The notes under the pieces were generated by a model. That model was not told the origin of the DNA and did no database searches. It worked only from the letters and a program-made list of their open reading frames with translations. From Todiramphus chloris collaris (Eukaryota > Chordata > Aves > Coraciiformes > Alcedinidae), in contig JANVCC010000030.1 in the NCBI GenBank assembly GCA_025345505.1, positions 11,914,166 to 11,978,165 of the forward strand: DNA of 64,000 nt. Reading direction: 5' to 3'. Shown one piece after another: positions 1 to 13,177 of this stretch. Positions within the stretch are counted from its first letter, which is position 1. Each line of letters begins with the position of its first letter. The translations under genes and the position numbers were made by a program.

Positions 1-3000
1 ATTCTTCTCCTTTAATGTTGCCATCCTAGATGCTGGTACCCTGTTAGAAAGTGGCACCAAAGTTGACACAGCCCCAGTGTTTTCCTGGAGAGTCTGATGC
101 ACTGTAGGACCTTGAAAATGTCCTTTAATCTCTATTTTATGTATCTCTTTGTTGTGTTACCCAGTGTGACTGAGCACTCTGGGGCAGAAACTCTACCTTT
201 GCATTTTATGTCTATGATACTTAGCATAACAAATCCTCAGTCTTCCTAGGGGTCAGGTGTAGGTATAGCACAGGTCATACTGTTACAGACACAATTCTTG
301 CAGAAAACACACTTGTACCTAGATCTAGTGCAGAGATGCTTTCCCTATGATCTTTAGGTTGTAGTTCCATGCAGAAAAGTTTTAATAAAGCACATTCATG
401 TTGTTGTTGCAATATAGGTTATCATAATAATTATTTCTCTGTTCAATAATTATCTAAATCTACTACAAACCTTTTAAATGTAAAGGAGACTTTTTTCAGG
501 GGTAGATTGTCTTTTTGTTGAATTCATGTATTTATGATGTTATGATAAATTGTGAGAAAATGAATTAGCAGTAAGCTACGGGATTGTGCCTTCGCTAAAG
601 TACCCGACAAAACTGTTACAAAATTGAAACCCATTATTTGATCTCAAATATCTGTAAAGTTAACACAGAAGGGATCAAACTTACCCATATAAACAGCTAA
701 TCATTTTCCTTTTCAACTTTGTTCCAATGTAAACGTTCTCCACAAATAACAGTTTATGTCATTATTTCCCAAAGCATGTGTGAAATGACCTTCTTTGGTA
801 TTCTAAGGAAGTTTATTTTGTTGTTTTATTGGAGTTTTAGGAGATATGTTGTTGGAATATTCTTGCCATCTACAAGCTCTTCTCTGAGCTGACATTTTGC
901 TTGTACTTATCTGAGATACTGTGTAAGTCCTAGAATCTCACTTATTTTCTAGTTAGACAAGTAAGTATGTGAGCTAAGGATGACACTCAGTCAATGAATC
1001 TTTTCAACTTGTTTGAACTTCCTTTGATCTCCTAGGAGGATTTTGTCATCCTCTTCAAAGAAAACAGTATCTGCTGATGTCCGTCTTTTCTGATTCCCTC
1101 CTGATAGCTTTCCTTCTTTGTGACCATCATTGTGGCATCTTGCTTTTTTTTTATTTGGTAGCTAACTTGGATATACTTGAAGTATCTGCTTTTCTTTCAT
1201 GTCTCTGTTTTCTTGCCTCTGTTTTCGTCTTCCCACTGTTTTAGTTAGCCTTCTTTTCTGTCTCTTTCTCTTGTAAATGCAGACAATTTTGGTCTCAGCT
1301 ATCCTCAGAGAGCTGCCCCTTAGTTTTACCTATCATCAGCACCGCAACATCTCCTTCTTTTGTCCAGTCCTCAGCTGCGTCCTCTGCTGTCACTAGCAGA
1401 GTGTCTCCTCGTGTCATCTCAGACCCCTCTTGTTCACTCCTTTGCTGGTCTATCTCATTATCTTACCAGACAAAACTCTTGTATCTTGAGTCTTTGTTTG
1501 TTTGTTTGTTCAGTTTTATTTATACTGATCTCTTCATTTGATACTGATATCTTTTACTAACTTAATGATTATCTCTAATCTGCATGTCTGTCTATTCCCT
1601 ATGCCACTTTTTCTTCTGAATAAATGTTTGTTAGACAACAAGGATATCCTGTAAATACTACTCAAACTTCCTAAATCATGTAATCATGTTGCAATTCTGT
1701 CTTATTTAGTCTAGTTGGTGTTTATTTTGAATTCCCATCCTAAAGAAAAAAAAAACCCAACACATATATATCTACCTGCATTAGCAATGTGAGTTAAATT
1801 ACCCAGTAGCTCAATGAAGGGATTGCAGTTTCACCTAATTAAGAGGTTTTTCTCTTTTCTTATCAGGCTTTATAATCAGGAAATGACACAAGATCACAAG
1901 TGTCATCTCTCCAGTCCCGGGGCAGTATGAAGCAAAACAAGAAAGCTATTCTTTTGGCAATTGCTTGCTATGTCAATGCAGATAAAGGAGTTTTCATTTA
2001 GTTTGTTGAAAAACAACATCATCTGCATAGAAAAAAAATAATGCATCTAACAATTCCTAATTAGAATTCTATGGGAGAAATAGGTTGTGTCAGTAAACAA
2101 TCACCGTGTTATCAATGAGATAGAAAATCTCTATATTTCTTTTCTGCTTTTTTGAATATCTAGTTCAAGATATTAAAATAAATATTTTTTTTAAATAGTT
2201 TAAGAAGTGACATTAAGACAAACTGAGCTTATTTGGCTGGGGTTAGTGAACACTTCAATAGCTTTGCAGGCAGACATGGATTTAATATTCATCCGTTCAC
2301 GATACTTCTTATTTAACGGTCAGAGTCAACATTGACCAGGTCATTTAAACAGAGAAGAGGTTTCATTTATCCATTTATTTTGAAAATTGTAAATGTTTAT
2401 TGGTAAATCAGTTTTTAGTATTCGGTACTACTGAATAAAATTCTTTGCTCTTGAGCTCAAGAGATTCGGGATTTCATGCACCAACTTCCACAAAATCTGT
2501 TGTATGGATGCTGAACATCTGGAGCGAGCTACTGGAAGTTTTTCACTGATAATTTGATATCACTGTGGTGCTGTACACACACCTGAGAAAAGAATTTGGT
2601 TCTTATTTGGTTCACTTCATTTTAAATAGCATTTTGTTTAAACGGATATTTTTTTAACTAGAGTTACTCTAAAGGATCTATCAAAATTAGTAAAAGGTTC
2701 TATTAAAATTAATAAAGCTGAGAAAATAGTTAATATTCCTGATGTGACTGAAAAGAGTGGCGTATATTGCTTTCTACTGAGTGTGTCAATAAACAGGAGG
2801 AAACCAGTTATGTTCAGTTGAGCTGAAATGGAAATAATAATGGAACTGAGGAAGGTGTACTTTAAAATGTGAGAAATCTAATCAGTATCTTGGGAATTTC
2901 TCTGGAAAAGCAGATAAGGAATGCCATTCAGCAGTGACCTCACTGCATTACAGGGTAGAGATACCACCTACTTGCACGGATATAAATTGACCTTTTTAGA

Positions 3001-4399
3001 TAGCTTGATGTAGGTAAATTCCAGTCTGTAGTTGAACTATCTTTAGTGTCTGATACAATTTTTACAGAAATATTTGTGGGAAAAGTGGCTTGTACATCAC
3101 CTATGGACTGGATCTATTAATCTAAGATATTTTCAAGAGCTTGAAACTTTTAGCCTTCAGCTGTGAAAGAGACATTCTATTTATTTGATGCATGGTTTGA
3201 TATCTTTTTTCAAGTGTCTGGAAATTAAGAGGGGCTAGCTTTTTATAAGTCATTAAAGTAGAATTTTCTTCAGACTTTGCTCCCGTTAAAGTAAGTGGGA
3301 TTTATACATCTGTGATCAGGTTGAGGCTGACAAGACTGGGGTATTTCAATGGTAAACTATACAGTGAATCTTTATTAATAAATATCATCAACAGTACTAC
3401 TGACCATTTAGTGATTTTGATCCAGGTTTATCCCAATACACATACTTACTATATGTGCTCCCTGCACAGCAGTGAGCTTTATCTTAGAAGAATTTTATTA
3501 TAAACACATTATGTACACAAAGAATAGTTGCTGGAAGTCTGAATTTACACGTTGACATTTGAACCAAATCCTGTTTCATGGGTATATTAATATTCTTTTA
3601 AACCTTTTTTTATTTTTGTTTTTTATTTTATTTTCAGAAATGTAAATGCACACAAAGGTGAAGCTGTTAATTACTTTCCCTGACCTGTTGTGAAATATTT
3701 CAAATTTAGTAAGTAGGTGTGGGAATTAAAAGAAATTGCTTTTATGAGGGAGTATGATTGGTTTTTAAACTTTTTCGATGGACATATTTGTTTTGGCCAA
3801 ATTCTCTGATTATGGCCTACATTTTTCCCCAAAACCTCTTTGGGTGGATGAAAAGCTTTGTACTATGCAAGCACCAACTGTTGTTATCAGTTATCTAATG
3901 TTCCTATCAGTTTTTCACTAGTACATTCTAATATAATTGGTATGAACTATGTGATTTCTACTGTGATTAGCAAAAGCTTCAGTATCTTTGTTGTCAGTAG
4001 CGGGCAAAATTTGCAAAACATACTGCAGTGGAAAGGTGAAACACCCCAGGTTTTGAAAGATTGCAACAATGTCGAACTAATTCTTCAAAGCTTTCAAACT
4101 AAAGATTAGCACGTTCAAGTCAAGTGAAAAGAAAGTGAGAGAGTGACTGAAATAATGGAGAGAGGTGTTTACAATCTGGAGCAACAGAGTTGTGGAAGGG
4201 TTGTGTATGACCCCTACTAAGAAGTGCCAGTCTGTGCAATCTATTATGGCAAAAAGCCAGCAAAAAGGCCATAAATACTGGCATCAAGTGAAGACACAGT
4301 ATGACCACCTTGGTAGAGATTTACAGTTTTTAGCTCATGACACAATAGAGGGGAAGGAAGAAATAATGATTTCTTAGTGAAATAGTGAAATCTGGTAGC
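1..4399. other. AT-rich unique DNA, no gene recognised
   Basis: No open frame here exceeds about 85 codons, and none resembles a known protein. The part from about 1080 to 1560 is pyrimidine-rich on the + strand and ends in a short TTTG tract. The rest is ordinary AT-rich vertebrate noncoding sequence with scattered A and T runs. I see no repeat family in it before the CR1 fragment that follows. Confidence 0.6.
1493..1510 (+). repeat. (TTTG)n short microsatellite
   Basis: Four and a half perfect copies of TTTG lie at the end of a pyrimidine-rich stretch. No LINE or SINE body is recognisable directly upstream, so it is probably a simple repeat rather than the tail of a retroelement. Confidence 0.85.
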
Positions 4400-5275
4400 G
4401 TTCTATGTCATAACTGCCTGGTTGGACAAGGGGAGAGCAGCCAATGTCATCTGCCTTGATCATCAGGGCTTTTTATACTGTCTCCTATAACATCCTCATT
4501 AGGAAACTCAGTAAGTGTGGGTTAGATGAGTGGACAGTGGGGTGGATTGAGAGCTAGCTGAATGACAGAGCTTAGAGGGTCATGATCAATGGCACAGGGT
4601 AGAATTGGAGGCCTGTAGCCAACGGTGTACCCCAGGGGTCAGTACTGGGTCCAGTCTTAATTACCATATTCATCAGTGATCTAAGCAAGGGGACAGAGTG
4701 TACCCTCAACAAGTTTAGATGGTACAAAACTGGGAGGTGTGACTGACACACCAGAGGGCTGTGCTGCCATCCAGTGTGACCTGGACAGGATGGAGTGTTG
4801 GGCAGAGCGGAACTTAATGAGGTTCACCAAGGGCAAATGTAGGGTCCTGCACCTGGGGAGAAACAACCCCATGGACCAATATAGGTTAGGGTAGACCTGC
4901 TGGAAAGCAGCCTTGAGAAGAAGAATCTTGATGTCCTGGTAGACAATAAGTTAACCATGAGCCAACAATGTGCCCTTGTGGCCAAGAAGGCCAATGGTAT
5001 CCTGGGGTGCACTAAGAGTCTGTCCAGTGGGTCAAGGGATGTTCTGTGCCCCCTCTATTATGCCCTGGTGAGGCCACATCCAGAATACTGTGTCCAGTTC
5101 TGGGCTTCCCAGTTCTAAGAGAGACAGGAAACTGCTGGAGAGAGCCCAGAGGAGGGCAGCGAAGATGACTGGGGGACTGGAGCATCTCTCTCACAAGGAA
5201 AGGTTGAGAGAGCTGAGACTATTTAGCCTGGAGAAGAGAAGACTGAGAGGAGACTTCAAATCTACTGAAATAGAA
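4400..5275 (+). mobile_element. CR1 LINE fragment, reverse-transcriptase part, truncated at both ends
   Basis: The + strand carries the C-terminal half of the CR1 ORF2 reverse transcriptase region as a decayed copy. Recognisable parts in order are: the segment upstream of the catalytic block (about 4420-4520, encoding the 'phe-asp-thr-val-ser-his-asn-ile-leu' area); the [14 protein letters not shown] block (about 4625-4660); the 'KCRVLHLGRNNPMDQYRLG' area (about 4835-4890); and the '[10 protein letters not shown]' block near 5225-5260. Many stops and frameshifts are present, so it makes no protein. The CR1 3' untranslated region and terminal repeat are absent: similarity stops at about 5275 and AT-rich unique DNA follows. 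CR1 copies are normally 5'-truncated but keep the 3' end, so the missing 3' end suggests a later deletion. It has the same orientation as the longer CR1 at 32.1-35.2 kb. Confidence 0.9.
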
Positions 5276-7602
5276 GGCAGCAAATATTTTAGCTTTTGTA
5301 TATATAAATGTATATGTGGAAGCTGTTATTAACATGCACCTTACCATAATGATTTGTACAGATGTTAAGCAGGATTATGAGACAAATAAAGGCATAACCA
5401 TTCTCTTAAATCATGCTATACTGATCAAACAGTTCTGTGCAATACCCTAGCTATTTACTTACAACAAGATAAAACATGATTAGTGTACATTACCAGTGTG
5501 GTAAAATGAAAATTATCTCAAAGCACACATTACCAAAGCAAAAAGTACTGAACTGAAATAGAGCCAAGTAATAAATTTACACTAGTCAAAGTATTAAAAA
5601 ATATTATTAATTTCATCAAATAAGTAACGTATGGCTGTATTTGCTGATTCAACAAACCTCCAAACACTGCTTAATATTAAGCATGTAAGTTAATAGTTTT
5701 CAATCTGAGGTCTACAGATGCCTGAAAGTCCATGGTGTCTTCCTGAGAGGATCGACAGAAGTAAGGAAGAAAAGTAAGCCTTATAAATACAATATTCTAT
5801 TGGTAAACTTACAAGAACAACATATCAAAAAAAGGGCAAAGTCTGTTAATATAAGTAATATAATTAAGCATGTGAGATTATGGAATTAAAGCACTGTATG
5901 CAAACTGTACATTCATTCAAATTGTCATTATTACAAATTAATTTTACTGTTACAATAGTTATTATAATGATTTAAATGCTGGCTATATAGATCTCTGTTG
6001 CATACGTTATACAGAACAAAAGCAGAAAACACCATGAAATACAAATAGATTCAAATAAAAATAGATTCAAATGCAATTCAAATACAAATAGGTGGGTTGG
6101 AGGTGATCGAAAATACACTAAGGATGTTGCAAGTGATATCATGACACATCATGTCTCTGTTTTAAATCTTTTAAGTGTTATAGGGTGGCGGCTACTTTCT
6201 CTAATACAATTCACTCTGCCTGTGTCCAACAAGCCATTCAGTTAATATGAAAACTGATTTACAGACTCAACAATTTATACTGAACTCTTTTATAGAGCAA
6301 CAACATGTGTGGCAGCATTGATGTGACAGGTGCCCGTGACTTGCAAAGCTACAAAGAGCATTTTTGCTATAGTACTATTGTGTATTTGTTAGGAAATAAG
6401 GATGATAAGAAATACAAGAAAGATGATCTAGTTGATTTGGATATTAGCCAGAAGTTGGAAGACCAGAATTAAAATTAAATTTGAATAAAATTTCTGCTGA
6501 AATTCCTCACTGTTTTGTTATGTACTTGCCCTGTGGCCTCCAGAGAGTGACACAGACCTAGAAAGTTGGAAGTTATTCAGGCTCCTGACTTGCCATTAAA
6601 ATCAATCAGGTTCTAAGCACCTAAATACCTTGGTGATAAAGCCTTTAATCTTTGTGTTTGCTTCAACTCTCCTTGTGTAAACTTGAGATAAATAGTTTCT
6701 CTCTGAAAATGTGATCATTTAAAAGATGTGAGGTTTTTATATATTACAGTAAAGAGGCCACAGGAGTACCTAAAGTAGATGCATTTCACCAGCTAGAGCC
6801 TTCAAGTCAGTAGAAAGCTTTGGCTGTTGTAATGTTTGTATTTCTTAGCAGTAGTTTTGATTTTTATTCTGTATCTCTATGGGGGACTATCTTTGGTGTT
6901 AGTTGTCACTATGGATTTTGCTTATTTTGTTGTGTCATGACAAACTCCAGTACCTTAGCCTGAATCTCTTTGGAGTTCAAGACAGTGCAGTGGGGAGGAA
7001 TAGGATAAATAATAATCCAAAATATGACCCAGACAAATAGTTCCTTTCAAGAGGAGTTTATTGTAATTCTAATTTTTTCCTCGAAGAGCTCTGTTTCTTG
7101 GAGAACTTTTCCCAGCTATCTGGCCAGAAAAATAAATGCTCACATCTGTTTTCTTTGTACACATTTTTTGGCACAGAGATTGGTTTTTTTAATTCTTTTT
7201 TTTTTCCCAAAAGGAAAAAAACGACTATGCAAAATCGGTATTTTATAAAACTAATGGTAAGTCACTGTGCTCTCAACTGGGCACATTAGGTTTCCATCTT
7301 CATTGTAGTTAAGTGCTACTGGAATAGAAGGTATTTATTAGTATGATCATTATATACAGAACTTAAATATTAATGCAGAACAGGGTCTGTAGTCCTGATG
7401 AATAATTTTGCCAAAAGGAGAGGATAACTAGTCCAGAGAATCAGTAGAAAAACTTTGCCAAATATAGCCATAGGAAAAGTGCAAGATGATGGAACATTAA
7501 AGTAAAATAAAGTCCTTGGCAGCTTTTAAAGCAGTTGAGAACTTCCATCTCTGCAGTACTGATAGTGTCTGTAAGGGTCATCTTTAGCATTATTTAACTA
7601 AT
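5276..7602. other. AT-rich unique DNA with a small direct-repeat patch
   Basis: No gene is recognised. Around 6041-6095 the motif AATAGATTCAAAT occurs twice within a locally repetitive A-rich patch (AAATACAAATAG-like units). The rest is nondescript AT-rich sequence. Confidence 0.55.
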
Positions 7603-8085
7603 TCAGAGACCTCTTGGAGTATCTGCTATGGAGATGTATAAGACCTTGGCTCTCTGCACAGTTGATGGAGTTGTTTTTGCCATGGTGTCTGGCAGATAGC
7701 CTGGCTTGATCTCATTAAACTTTAAATACCCATTGAGACACTGTTGTGTGGTTAGCTCCCCCAACACCTGGTAGGAAGGGCTGCTGTTCCCATGTTGCAT
7801 GCAGAACATAGGTGGGCTGAGTCTCTTGTTTAAATTCACAGCTGATGTCTTTGAAAGAGCAGGAATTATACCCCAACCCAAGTCTCCTGTATTATATGGA
7901 ACTGAATAGCCTTTACCATGTTCATCCACACAGTGAATGAGACTGGTAACTTCAGAAGCCCCCTGGCAAGACAGGAGGTGATTGTATTGTGGACAGCAAC
8001 ACAGTGTTGGCACTTCCAGGGTGACACTGGTGATTATCCACAAAGTCTTCCTTGGTCCACTGCCCAAAACTGTGCCATTGGGCAA
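7603..8085 (-). other. 160-codon open frame of unknown origin
   Basis: An ATG-to-stop frame of 160 codons lies on the minus strand. This is long for this AT-rich window, where most frames are 60-90 codons. The predicted product is cysteine-containing (a CCC cluster near residue 29 and single cysteines near residues 40, 52, 93 and 114) and has potential N-glycosylation sites. It has no clear signal peptide or membrane segment. I do not recognise it. The other two minus-strand frames over the same stretch also contain fairly long open runs, which is compatible either with chance or with a decayed, frameshifted coding sequence such as a retroviral or pseudogene remnant. No splice-site or promoter context supports a working gene. 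Confidence 0.15.
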
Positions 8086-11000
8086 TCATGAAACTCAGAG
8101 TCATCTTGACTGATTTCTATTTCGTATATATGTTACTGGGGTTTCAAAATACTGCCTGAAGCAAACTCCTGACAAATTAAATTACATATGACCATACAGA
8201 TGCAGATTATGAACCATCTATGTACTCATTATAGAGGTGTTTATACTGAGGTTGGTCTAGAAAAGCTCAGATCTGGACTGCTCAGCTTGACTGTATCTTC
8301 AATTCATTTAGAAGGATCTTTAACTATTAATCCCTACTGAGTCAATGACCTGTCTACATCCAAAACTTTGGATGGTTTGCTTCAATGATAAATTAGGTTT
8401 TCACCACAGGGAAACATATCATAAGGGTAGACGAGAGAACTGACAAAGTAATCTCAAATTGTCTGAGAGACATGGAGAGAGAAACACTCTGTTCTGTAGA
8501 AGTAGTGAGGGACTGTGTTATGGTGCTGTTTTTAAAAACAAATGACAATTCTTGAATTCAGAACCTCCTTTTATTCCAAGACCTGAACTTTCAGGCCAAC
8601 CATCATTAGGACTTGTCAAGTGATGGCAAAGTAAGCTCTACCCATGCATCCAGGCTATGGCTCCTGTGACCACAATTCTGATGCACTGAAAACTTCTGAG
8701 AAGTACTCAGCAGCCTCAATCCTGTTAAAGCCCCTGGAAAGGGATGATACTCATCATATAGCTAATATGGACTCTGAAGTGCATTTAAAGTGTGTACCTA
8801 ACAGGCTTAGATGTTGGATTTTTAAACTCTCAGAACTCAGTCAAAAAAAACCAGTTTCCTCCACAGCAAGACTAAGTGCAACTTCCTCAGTTAAGATTAT
8901 TTCCACACTAAGGTGGAATGGATCTGTTCTATGTTGGCTGCAGAGTTCTTTTAAGAACTAAGATTAAATCGGTTTTTATAGTTTGGAAACTGTACTTTTG
9001 TCACTCAATAGTGCCTGAAATTTTCATGTTTGAACTTTCACAACAAGAATAATAGTATTGCTTCTGAATTGGAACTCAGTATAGCAATTATGATCCCAGA
9101 CAAAATGAATGTTTCAAAAAATTATCACTATCTGAACCTAAGCTTTTATAATGTAAGATGCTTTATAATCTGATTGAGAAGAAATCCTCACATTCTAATA
9201 AAATAAAGTAAGTGGAGGCAGAGTGAAATTAATAGTCATCAGCAATAACAATACTCCTTGTAATTAAATATTTCACATTTCAAGGATGCCTATTCACAAA
9301 ACACTTAAATAGCTCATCGGTTTGGCCAGTTTCCCTTGGTTCTGAGGAAAGGAACACATTCAGCTGAGTGGATGGACATCCTCATTGTACATCTACTTCA
9401 GAGAGACAGCTTATCTCCAAGCTTTTGCAATTAGACTGTCTCATGTCTATAAAATGCAGTCAAATCAGTCATATACAGTACACATTTTGGTTAAATGAAG
9501 TCAGTTGGAGGCTCAAGTTCTCCTTAGGTCAAAGGGCAAAACACTCCACAGAAGAGGTCAGCTGAATAGGGAGAATGGGGTTATGGGAGAAGCTTCCTAA
9601 CTGATTAGCAGGCAAATTGCTCTGAGGGTCGTCAATCACATTTTATTTCCTTCTATATAAATGCATGTTTATTTTTAGTCTCTTTAGGCCTTGCTAGTTC
9701 TAGGCAGCAGGGCCAATGTACAGCAGTGCAGAGCTCCCAGCTGCCATGGGGTCAGGTGGAAGTTGTGAGAACTCAGCACTTCTCATGATTAGTCTCTAGA
9801 CTGGGACAGGATGATGGCCACCCTGAAAAATGAGCAAGAAAATAAGATGGCACCTGACTCTCCAGTAAAATGTTTCTCTAAGTGTCTTAGTATTTAATAA
9901 AGTGTGTCTGATGTGCTTAGCTGCACACACAGATAAATAAATAAGCTTTTTTCTAGATTTGAGTCTACCCTTACCGAAAATACAGTAACTTAAATGATGT
10001 CCGTGGCATTACTCCTGGTTTCTAGAATTGTTGAATGAGGTTCTCTAGACAGGTTCATAAACTGCTCTTTAATACATATATCATATAAAACCCATGTGAT
10101 TATCTATATAGATATAATTTCTCTCCCTTTTGTGATAAAATAATACAAAGCAAACTTCTAACTCCTTATGTTCTCTTTTGTTTTATTTTATAAATCTAAA
10201 GACGAGATGGTTCATGGCAGTCCTTACAAACAAGCTCATCTGTTTAAGATTAAAGTGCAAAAAAAAAAAAAAGCCATTACTTTTGGAATATCCAAATAAC
10301 CTGAGGAAAAATAGCATCCATCTGGCCTTGGTATAACTGTTTTTTACATCATTTGGATGTTTCTGAGATTGCAAGATTCAACACTTATCTTTAAGTAGAG
10401 TGAGTTTTTAAAGATGTAGCATCCAGAAACTTGTCAGTAATCTGTCTGCTTAGAAGTACAATATTGTGTTTCCAGATCTGCTGAGCAAATGCACAATAAA
10501 CTTAATCCTTGGGGTCTGGAAAAGCTGTAGACATTGCAGTGGCAGATGTGCTGAAACAGAAGTGTTTATGTTTGTTAAAGCTTGTGAAGCAGCAATTCTG
10601 CCAGCTCACAAGTATTTGAATTTCCTGCAAACGTTTACCTAAGGGCTATCATGGGGAAGGAAAAGAGCTCAGAAGTCGTCTCTGAACCCTGTTGGCAGAC
10701 TAGCAAACCTCTTCTGGTGAACTGGTTGGCATGTGCTTGCATTTTCTCATTGAACTTATTCTCTGTGAATGTAGTTTTTATGACACTAAAGTACTTTTGG
10801 TATATGGTGTACAGTATTACCAAGACCTATACCCAATTATACTTAATATGTTTTCCTCTTCTTCCCTCTTATTATGCAATATGAAAAGCAAGAAAAAAGT
10901 TAAAGATTTTGTACTATAGAGGTGTGACATGACTCTGGTTTGGCCGGAGCTTTGAGGAGGAGCTGCCTTCTAGATCTTCTCTTATAGTGAGCTCCCCAGA

Positions 11001-12531
11001 GAAGACTGGGAAGCTTTAAACTCAGAAAGCATGTTGTATAGAGCACAAATGAGAAGTGTAACCTTTTGAAGAGAAGAAACACAAAGCAGGTAGGTTAGAA
11101 CAGGAATAAAAATGAGTCATATACAGCCCTATCCCTGCCTACAAAATCCTCGCAGGCAGGTCCTTGCTTCCCCACCCAGTTACAGTTGACCTGGGAACTC
11201 TGTTTTGCAGTTAATTGTGTCCAGGCCCCAGAAAGGCTGTATTTCTGTCCCCTCTAAGGTCCTGCTGATTGCTGTCTGCCCTTTCCCACCATCTCTGTGG
11301 GAACTGCTGACTCCCAGGTGTGTCATCTATCTACCTTTCCTAAATGAAGGCACAGTTTCCCCTTAGCAAGAGGGAGTTTTTGTTTGGTCACTTTTCAAGG
11401 TATAACTATTTTGGGTTATATCAAAGATGGTGGTGCAGGAGGTCACAGTAGCACTTAAAAGTGTTTGTGCTGGGAAATTCAAAACATGATATTACTGTCC
11501 CTTCCCTCGGAAGCTTTTAGTTGAAATTAGAAAGGCAGTCAAAGCACAAATGGAAATGGACTCCCAAAAGAGTAAAGAAGTTTTCCTGCACCAGCAAAGT
11601 AGCCACAAGAGGACAAGAGAACTGGGAATAGCCCACAGCTCCACTGTTTCCCATTCTATTTTACATTCACTACAGACACAGTAGGACACGTTCAGTTTCC
11701 TCTGGGGATGACCCGAACCCACCTTCATGGTCTTCTCACTAAAAATATCCTAGTTCCTCATCCAATATAGGATGGTTCTCTTCTTCCAGGGAAAAACATT
11801 ATTATGAGGAGCGTCAATAAAGCAGAGGGAATCCCCAAGGACCAGTTTCACTAACATTATAAAAATAAAGACCAGAAGCCCCTGAACTGGATTCACTGTT
11901 GGAAGAGGAATGACAGTAGGTGGAACAAAAGACAGGACAGTGTTTCTGGCATAATAGTTGTTTTTTCTGTTGCTATAGTTGAGCATCAGCATAGGCCCTT
12001 GTCAAAAGCCAGTATACCACTGTACTAACCCCTGTATAAATACAAATTAAGAAGCCAGTCATTTCCCTGGACCATTTACAAAGTGTGTATGCGACAAGAT
12101 AGGAGAAGGATCCAATTATTCATCATAATAAACAATAATCATAGAACTATGACTTAGCAATTGTGGTCCAATTTTTTGTACATATGGTGACAGAAGAGTT
12201 TATATCAGCATTTTTAAGGAAGATAATGAAATTGCTTGATGTTACCAGAGAGTTGCTCCCAGGGGATGATGGCTAGAACATAAACTGAACTGAAAATCAA
12301 GCAACTAGGTGGGGGTAGGTGCCCACTACATGAATGGATTGCAAGGAGAAGCTCATATCTAGAGGCTGAACTAGATGCAGTGGGCAGGTAAAACAAGTTT
12401 ATAAGTATCTTTGAAAGTAAAGGCAAAATCTTGTATCTGCTGATAAAAAAGGGAAATACAGTTGAGGGATGCCTGAGAGGGGTATTGTGGTCAGGCAGTT
12501 GTCTAAGAAGATGTTTCTTGCAGGAGCAAGG
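8086..12531. other. Unique DNA, no gene recognised
   Basis: Several short frames occur on both strands, including a 105-codon + frame at 8644-8961. None has recognisable domains or splice context. A run of 13-15 A lies near 10258-10272. The sequence is otherwise unremarkable AT-rich noncoding DNA. Confidence 0.55.
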
Positions 12532-12550
12532 TGGATGGATGGATGGATGG
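12532..12550 (+). repeat. (GGAT)n microsatellite
   Basis: Nearly five perfect GGAT (ATGG) units occur in a row. This is a short simple repeat with no associated element. Confidence 0.9.
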
Positions 12551-13140
12551 CAATAGATTAGAACTGCACTCATCAAAACCAGAAAAAAAAAAAAGGACAT
12601 TTCAGCATTTAGCATACAATATAATGAGTACAGGAGCTTTAGCTTTGTGGAATGGGAGAGAACTGATAAGTTTAAACAGAGCTGCAGCATGAGAACCTAA
12701 TGAAATGGTCAGAAATTATATCCAACTCATAAGCTTGGGTTACAAATAGGAAGAAGATTGTGTTAGAATTTTTCTGCTTAGTTCAGAAAAACTGGTTGTT
12801 AATAGCCCAACCAAATCCCAAAATAGGCTTTAGTGCTCTTTCCATGCCTAGTATTTATGATGCTATGCAATAGCTAGTTGCCCACTGCAAAGACTGAAGA
12901 CAAATGGAGGTAGTTTGGAATGGAATGATGACTATGATATGTTTGTGAAGGGGTTCATTTTCAGGTCAAGTGTAAAGATAACACAAGAAAAGAATCCCAA
13001 CAGAACTTTGTGGAACTTTGAGGGGCAAAAAGTAGGTGAAGAAAATCCTTCATAGACAGTTATAGAATTTGAGGTGATTAAGCCATCAGGTTGATCATGC
13101 ACAAATAATAGATATCTGGCAAATCAGAAAGGAAAATTAT

Positions 13141-13177
13141 TAGGTTCTTGTTCTAAAATCTGACCAACAAGAACCTA
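13141..13177. repeat. Perfect 12-bp inverted repeat (hairpin)
   Basis: The arms TAGGTTCTTGTT (13141-13152) and AACAAGAACCTA (13166-13177) are exact reverse complements separated by a 13-base spacer. No flanking transposon termini or target duplication were seen. It may be a remnant of a palindromic element or chance. Confidence 0.8.

Noticed and set aside
8644..8961. 105-codon plus-strand frame
   Set aside because: No homology is recognised, no promoter or splice context is seen, and its length is within chance expectation for 64 kb.
12214..12690. 158-codon minus-strand frame
   Set aside because: It is low complexity in part (run of phenylalanines from an A tract), overlaps the GGAT microsatellite and has no recognisable domain.
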